A stretch of DNA of 64,000 nt from Podaxis mareebaensis. Taxonomy: Eukaryota; Basidiomycota; Agaricomycetes; Agaricales; Agaricaceae. The position numbers and the translations under genes are program-made. Position 1 is the first letter of the stretch, and each line of letters starts with the position of its first letter. Under the pieces are notes generated by a model. The model did not search any database. It saw only the letters and a program-made list of their open reading frames with translations, and was not told the origin of the DNA. This document shows, in pieces, positions 58,146-64,000 of this stretch. Where the stretch lies: NCBI GenBank assembly GCA_018524725.1, contig JAEUWP010000028.1, forward strand, positions 37,874-101,873, in the 5' to 3' direction.

Positions 58146-60234
58146 ATGTCTGTCCAGATCTTCAATGAACAGGTATGAATATATTATCCAATAAAAACAG
58201 TACCTAACAGAGCACACAGGCCACAGAAGAAAAGGCCGAGAATGCGCGTCTCTCATCCTTCGTCGGCGCCCTCGCCCTCGGCGATCTCGTCAAGTCCACC
58301 CTCGGACCCAAAGGCATGAACAAGATCCTACAGTCTGGATCAACAGGCGAGATAAACGTCACAAACGACGGCGCGACTATCCTCAAGGCCATCCAACTCG
58401 ATAACGCTGCTGCCAAGATCATTGTCAACATTTCAAAAGTCCAGGACGACGAAGTCGGTGATGGCACGACCTCTGTCGCGGTGTTGGCTGCAGAACTGCT
58501 GAGGGAGGCAGAAAAGTTGATTGCGCAGAAAATTCATCCGCAGACAATTGTGGAGGGTTATCGGATTGCGAGCGCCGCTGCGTTGAAGGCGTTGGAAAAG
58601 AGTGCCGTTGATCATTCGTACGTCATGCTTTTGTTTCGTGATTTGTGCATTTCTGAAAGCTCTTGTAGTGCTGATCCTCAAAAATTCCGTCAAGATCTGT
58701 TCAATATTGCACGGACGACGCTATCATCAAAAGTCTTGTCTCAGGACAAAGATTACTTTGCCAACCTTGCCGTTGACGCCGTGCTACGACTTAAGGTACG
58801 CGATCCGTTTTCTGTCCATGAAGAAACTGCCGACAACCGTGTGTAACAGGGTTCTATAGACCTGGAACACATCCAAATCATCAAAAAAGTCGGAGGCAAG
58901 CTCACGGACTCGTATCTTGATGAAGGTACGTCATATGCCCTGACGACCTCCTTCGACACTCATTTTACTAGGCTTCATCCTCGACAAAACCATCGCCGTT
59001 AACTCACCAAAGCGTATGGAGAACTGCAAAATCATGATCGCCAACACTTGTAAGCCCCCACCCCGGCCACTTGCTTTCACCAAAACTGACCTTCGAAAAG
59101 CAATGGACACCGATAAAGTCAAAGTGTTCGGTGCCCGCTTCAAAGTCGACAGCACAGGCAAACTTGCGGAACTCGAACGTGCAGAACGCGTACGTCTGCT
59201 CTCTCCACGCCCGACCTCCCTTTTCCCTCCTAAACTCTCCCAACTGACTCCACACCCATTCAGGAAAAAATGAAATCCAAAGTCGACGCAATCGCATCAC
59301 ACGGCATCAACGTCTTCGTCAACCGTCAACTCATCTACAACTACCCCGAATCCCTTCTAGCGGAAAAGGGAATCATGGTGATCGAACATGCGGATTTCGA
59401 GGGCGTAGAACGACTTTCGTTGGTCACTGGCGGTGAAATCGCCAGTACCTTTGATCGACCAGATCTCGTGAAGCTCGGGCATTGCGAGTTGATTGAGGAG
59501 ATCATGATTGGTGAAGACAAGGTATTGTACCTCCTCCCATACCTACAACGTCCCCTAGGCTCATAGACATTATTCCAGCTCATTAAATTCTCGGGCGTGG
59601 CTGCCGGCGAAGCATGCACAGTCGTCCTCCGAGGATCAACAAATCAAATGGTAGACGAAGCCGAACGATCTCTACATGATGCCCTCTCCGTCCTTTCCCA
59701 GACCGTGAAAGAAACCCGTACAGTCCTTGGCGGTGGGTGTTCGGAGATGTTGATGAGTTGCGCTGTGGAAGAGGCTGCGAGGGGCGTAAAGGGGAAGAAG
59801 GCGATTGCAACGGAGGCGTTTGGAAGGGCTCTGAGACAGATTCCGGTGATTTTGGCGGATAATGCTGGGCTTGATTCGAGCGATTTGGTGGCAAGGTTGA
59901 GGGCGGCGCATTATGAAGGACAGGCTGATGCTGGACTTGGTATGTGTTTTATTTTGACGGTCTTGTTAACGTTCTTGCGATCTGATTCAATTTTGTAGAT
60001 ATGGATGAGGGGACGATTGCATCGATGCGCAAATTGGGTGTGACGGAGAGCTACAAGCTGAAGAGGCAGGTCGTGCTCAGTGCGAGTGAGGCAGCGGAGA
60101 TGATTATTCGGTGCGTTCGGTATCTAACCCGTGGACTTGCTGCTTACTGACCCTCGAATCTTCTTCCTTACTTTCTTTTATTTAGGGTGGACGATATCTT
60201 GAGAGCAGCACCACGTAAACGCGAAGCTGTTTAG
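58146..60234 (+). CDS. CCT2: T-complex protein 1 subunit beta (CCT2), cytosolic chaperonin subunit
   Basis: One of eight subunits of the TRiC/CCT ring that folds actin, tubulin and other cytosolic proteins with ATP. The start MSVQIFNEQ at 58146 splices to [20 protein letters not shown], the beta-subunit N-terminus. ATP-site motifs are [26 protein letters not shown] and [19 protein letters not shown]. Further blocks: [111 protein letters not shown] GGGCSEML, and [17 protein letters not shown]. The end is [18 protein letters not shown], stop at 60232-60234. About eight short introns; the spliced length fits the usual 525-535 residues. No key residue is missing. Confidence 0.96.
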
Positions 60235-61198
60235 GAGATCACCGAGTAGGTTTTTAGATTGCAGAATATATTCAACGATAATATGCGTTACCTGCCCTAC
60301 ACCCGTTAACTCCTCGGGCTATGTGCTCTGGACCACGCACAAAATTAGAGCTTGAGATTGAACTTTGGTGCCATCCCGAAGGATCTGATTCCGTTGAACA
60401 ATTGACCCACAAGAATGTCACCAGCTAACGTCTGTTTCTTAGTCGATACGAGTTCTAAGGATACATTATGATCATCAACGATGGTACGGGCATTCTTTAA
60501 TGATCTGTTCTATCTCCGCTATGATTTCTCATCCAGTTCTGGGTCGAATCACCGAAGTTGATAATTCTGGATTCTACTCCCGCCCTAGCCGATAATTTGA
60601 TCCCAGAGCTCCACCTAGCTGCGCGCTGAGACACCTTTGTTTATGGACAACGGATTCCCCGGTGGATGTAAACAGGTTTTAATGATCAGAATTTCTGCGG
60701 CCTTATATATAGAGCGTGGTTCATCTCGCTCTATCTTGTACATCTTTATATTTGTGGAAATCGTGTATAAGCGGATTTTTTCTGGACCGACGCGCTGCAC
60801 CTCCAGTAACATGACAAACTTTTATAAGCGCCAACTAGGCAGCAAGATACATTTACGTTCCGAGGATTCAGGAATTGCATTTTTGACTTGCTCTTCAGCA
60901 CCTGTTGGACCATCGTATGCATTGCTGTTGGCATCCTGGGCAATCGCTGATATCTTGGTGAGAAGTATAGATGGAACATAGCTCTCAGCATCAAATGAAA
61001 AAAAAAAATCAGAACACACCCAGTATCAGAACGAACCTGATCAGAACGCAGTAAGGTAATGAGTTACAGTTCAGGATTCATGTGGGTCTGATGATGTTTA
61101 TTTCAAACAAGAAAAGAGAGGTACTTCTTCGTCTTGAAAGTCCTCCGGATTGTCAATTCTTCCTCCACTACTCAAGGTTTTCCGGACATTCCTATACG
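60235..61198. other. Intergenic DNA with a repeated promoter segment
   Basis: No gene supported in 60235-61000. From about 61005 to the start codon at 61199 the sequence is repeated at 63306-63505 (offset about 2305), so it is the promoter part of a duplicated DUF6533 unit. A run of ten A lies near 60999. Confidence 0.5.
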
Positions 61199-62864
61199 AT
61201 GGAAAGCCAGCTTGAACACTACCTTCACCAACTGATGGTGACAATCACACTTAGCAAGCAGGTCAATGTACGTTGGTTCACTGCCGAATGCTAAAACGCA
61301 ATTGACCATATGAATGGAGTACAGTATGCTCATGGTATGTTGTCCTCCAACACTCGCAAATTAGATTATTCAAATGAAGCACGAAAGTTGCCGCACTGAC
61401 CATCCAGGCCAGTCTCTTCCTTGCATTTCAGTGCCTACAAGGTTAGCTGATGGCAGCCAACTTGCAACCTAGGTTCTGGATTGGTTGTTGACACTGAACT
61501 TGGAAATATCGGTCGTCTGGGCCTCGCAGTGGAGTGTGATGAAAGTGCTGTTCTTAGTCACACGCTATTTGCCTTTCGTCTTTGTTTCTTTCATTTTGTA
61601 CCGTGAGTCTCCCTTGCATTTCGATTCAGCATCATATTTCAAGATTGCGCATGTTCACTCATCTGCTTATACTGGCAGACCAACTCGGTTATGCCCTATC
61701 CGAAGATGTGTGCAAAGCGACATTAAATACTGCGGGATGTAGGTTGCCTTTCGGACCAAGGATCTATGTTCTATCTTGTGACACATTTCTTCCTTTCGAC
61801 AGGGATGTTCATTGCTTGCACCAGCTTCGCGGAATGTAGGTATATCTCTTTACTTATTTTATATGATGTCTTTACTAGAATTGCCATGCTTGCATTTATT
61901 ATCATGCAGTGATTCTAACGGTGCGAACATGGGCCGTTTGGGGAAGAGGGAAACGGTGGACCTATGCCTTATTTGGGGCATACAGCGCTGTGTGGTTGTC
62001 GATTTTCACCTTCGTAGGAATATACCTGAAGGCAGCGGACCGTGAGTACTTTGTCATTACAATAAAGTCTTTTAACGTCTGTTGCTTCAAATAGATATGG
62101 TGTCGCCCGCTCCTCATTTGTTTGGGTGTCTTTTTAGTAGTCAATACTTGTATATGGTGTCGGGTTTTATATTACTTGCGGTCTACGAAGCAGGTTTGTC
62201 TCTTCTCCCTCATCATAACTATGTCCTTTTGCATTCTGACGCTTGGAACGCAGGGATGGCTCTCTTGATGGTTATTCAACGAATATCAACCGGTATGACG
62301 CACGAATTATCTTGCTGGAGCTCCATTCACGTATCATCAGCCCGAATGGGTCAAGGTTTACCCCAGCTTTCCGCAACAATCTATCGTGATGGTGAGTGCT
62401 GGCCTAGCTTTGTGAACTTACGCATCAATCTCTACGCTGACTGAAGGCATTATCTACTATATTTACTTGTTTGGTGCGCGGTCAGGACTCAATCACCAAG
62501 CGCATTGCCCTTATTCCATCGCAGGTCTCTTGTTAATCAACATCGTCATTCTCACGACACTCCCAGTACGTTTAATTCCGATATTCTTTGTCATTACGGC
62601 CTCTAAGTCCAGCTTATCATCTCTGCAGCATGGTTACACAATCCTTCTATTGGGGTGTGTCCTTTTTTTCTACCAATGATGCTTTATGTTTGACCTGCAT
62701 AGCCGGTGTTCAGTTGTGAAGGTGTCCTCCACTCTGTATTGGCTTGCCGCATTGTTTTACACATCCGCGAGCAAGCGTACGTGCAGCAGCAATGGGAGGA
62801 ACAAATGGAGAACAGTTTTCCATTGTCCTCACCCAAGTTTCGTAGGACACAGGGTGTTATCTAG
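61199..62864 (+). CDS. DUF6533 multi-pass membrane protein
   Basis: The start [20 protein letters not shown] is at 61199. The signature exon (about 61470-61600) reads [20 protein letters not shown], then [20 protein letters not shown]. Next: [20 protein letters not shown] (about 61905-61960) and a helix [20 protein letters not shown], then [20 protein letters not shown] joined over a short intron, a [12 protein letters not shown] segment, NIVILTTLP, and finally [20 protein letters not shown] with a short polar tail ending RRTQGVI, stop at 62862-62864. The C-terminal HSVLxCRxxLHxR block confirms a complete family member. Splice sites near 62100-62600 were not all fixed. Its promoter and first exons are copied at 63.3-63.8 kb. 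Function unknown. Confidence 0.78.
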
Positions 62865-63305
62865 GCCTCCGTAAACTGGGTGTGTTGTGTAGCCTGTACA
62901 GAAAACCCCCATACAAGATTCTCAGTACATTCAATTTCCGTATACGGCTGGGGCGAGGTAAATTGTGGTACCAGCCGGGTGCCATCCATACCAGGGCCGC
63001 CTCGTAAGGTCACCAGTGGCAGTAGCTATCAGGACGTCGGCTGAAGCATACGATAAGGGGGTCCGTATGCTATTCATGGTGGGAGTTGCATGGGCCAACC
63101 ATCACGAACATCCTCGGCAACAGAGATTCGGAGGGACACTGCCAGTGCACATGTAATCAAAGCGAAAATATCCGAAACATGGGAGCCCTTGGTTAGCCTG
63201 AAAACTCGCACTATCTGTTGGTGTGTAATTTGTGGAAGCATGGCTATAAGTGCTTCCGCTTGCGCACAGGAATAGCCACTGGAAGGCACCAACATCAAAC
63301 AGAAA
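62865..63305. other. Intergenic DNA between the two tandem DUF6533 units
   Basis: No gene supported. Overlapping frames at 62965-63308 on both strands lack a known motif. Confidence 0.45.
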
Positions 63306-63795
63306 CAATCAGAACACAGCTACCGAGCATCCAAAAGCAAACGATCAGAACGCAGCGTAAGCGATGATTTGTTGATGGGAACTTGGGCCAAGTTGATGAT
63401 GTTTATTTTAAAATATGAAAGAGGAGGTATTTCTTGGTGTCAAAAACACTATGGATTATTGGTTCCTCCTCCACTACACGACGGTTTTCCGCACACTCCT
63501 ATATGATGGGAAGTCTACTCGAGCAACAACTTCAGCTGGCGATGGTGGCCATACGGATCAGACAGGTCAATGTACGCCGGTTCACCGCCATTAATATCTG
63601 AACACGACTGACAGTGCAGGTGGAGTAAAGTATACTAATCGTAGGTTCTTCTTCGACGCTCATAAGCTAGATTGCTCAAATGACATGGGAAAGTGTCCGC
63701 ACTGACGATCTTGGTTAGTTCTTGCCCCTGTATTTCAATGCTTACCAGATTACCTGATGGTGGTCTACTCGTTACCTAGGTCCTGGCATCAGCAA
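63306..63795 (+). pseudogene. Broken 5' copy of the DUF6533 gene at 61199
   Basis: About 490 bases match 61005-61490: promoter part, a start codon at 63506 with MGSLLEQQLQLAMVAIRIRQ (aligned to [14 protein letters not shown]), first intron and second small exon. Similarity stops right after the acceptor before the signature exon: the parent reads VLDWLLTLN, the copy reads VLASAIWLK and turns into AT-rich DNA. The diagnostic IW and RY motifs are therefore missing within the window. It could be a gene interrupted by an insertion whose rest lies beyond the right edge. Confidence 0.7.
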
Positions 63796-63898
63796 TTTGG
63801 CTTAAAATAGTTATTACATGTTGATTTATATAATTCATCTGAAGAATAAGACAGACTATAGCAGCTGGAAAAACATTTGATTGAGTAAGAAATGACAT

Positions 63899-64000
63899 AT
63901 AAACTTTTTGAAGGTATAACATTATTTACAAAACCTTATATTGCCTTTCTTATCACACACAAAACCTTTTGAGGGTATAACATCATTCACAAAACCTTTT
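63899..64000. repeat. AT-rich tandem repeat, unit about 30 bases, running off the window
   Basis: Units begin at about 63899, 63928, 63959 and 63989, with the core ACAAAACCTTTT and GAGGGTATAACATCATTC. Unit 2 has diverged in its second half. It may be a minisatellite or the start of a mobile-element end or satellite array beyond the window. Confidence 0.7.

Noticed and set aside
1..64000. tRNA, rRNA, CRISPR arrays, bacterial-type operons or prophage
   Set aside because: No cloverleaf-like sequence with a T-arm, no regularly spaced repeats with spacers, and all recognised genes are intron-bearing eukaryotic genes. A covariance-model search was not possible, so small RNA genes could be missed.

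Overview
The window looks like nuclear DNA of a mushroom-forming basidiomycete (Agaricomycetes). Genes are split by many short GT-AG introns of about 50-60 bases and run closely on both strands. The repeated gene families (DUF6533 and DUF6534 multi-pass membrane proteins) are ones I know from Agaricomycetes. Gene models below were spliced by eye from reading frames, splice sites and family motifs. Outer ends are mostly firm; internal exon borders are exact only where stated.

Layout. 0.4-1.8 kb: a divergent DUF6533 membrane gene (+). 2.5-9.4 kb: three minus-strand genes, namely a p31comet/MAD2L1BP-like checkpoint protein, an F-box-like protein and RFC1, the large subunit of the PCNA clamp loader. 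9.7-13.6 kb: a tandem pair of DUF6534 membrane genes (-). 14.7-22.9 kb: two long unrecognised minus-strand genes, one Ser/Pro-rich and one with acidic and proline-rich parts, separated by 2.8 kb without a gene. 23.9-36.6 kb: an accessory block with three O-methyltransferase genes, a large single-exon glycosylated membrane protein and a DUF6533 gene. Part of this block (3' end of the membrane gene plus its neighbouring methyltransferase) was copied about 6.56 kb downstream; the methyltransferase copy looks intact and the membrane-gene fragment is broken. 39.2-41.4 kb: a TAP-like alpha/beta hydrolase (-). 45.0-52.8 kb: three DUF6533 genes and one multi-pass membrane protein of a widespread unnamed fungal family. 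54.4-60.2 kb: two housekeeping genes head to head, a protein O-mannosyltransferase (-) with an unusual charged C-terminal tail and CCT2, the TCP-1 beta chaperonin subunit (+). 61.2-64.0 kb: a sixth DUF6533 gene followed by a broken 5' copy that runs into AT-rich DNA ending in a 30-base tandem repeat.

How they fit together. Core functions are DNA replication (RFC1), spindle checkpoint silencing (p31comet-like), protein folding (CCT2) and ER glycosylation (PMT). Between them lie fast-changing accessory genes: six DUF6533 genes plus a fragment, two DUF6534 genes and three O-methyltransferases. Local duplication is the main theme. No tRNA, rRNA, CRISPR, complete transposon or core secondary-metabolite synthase was seen.
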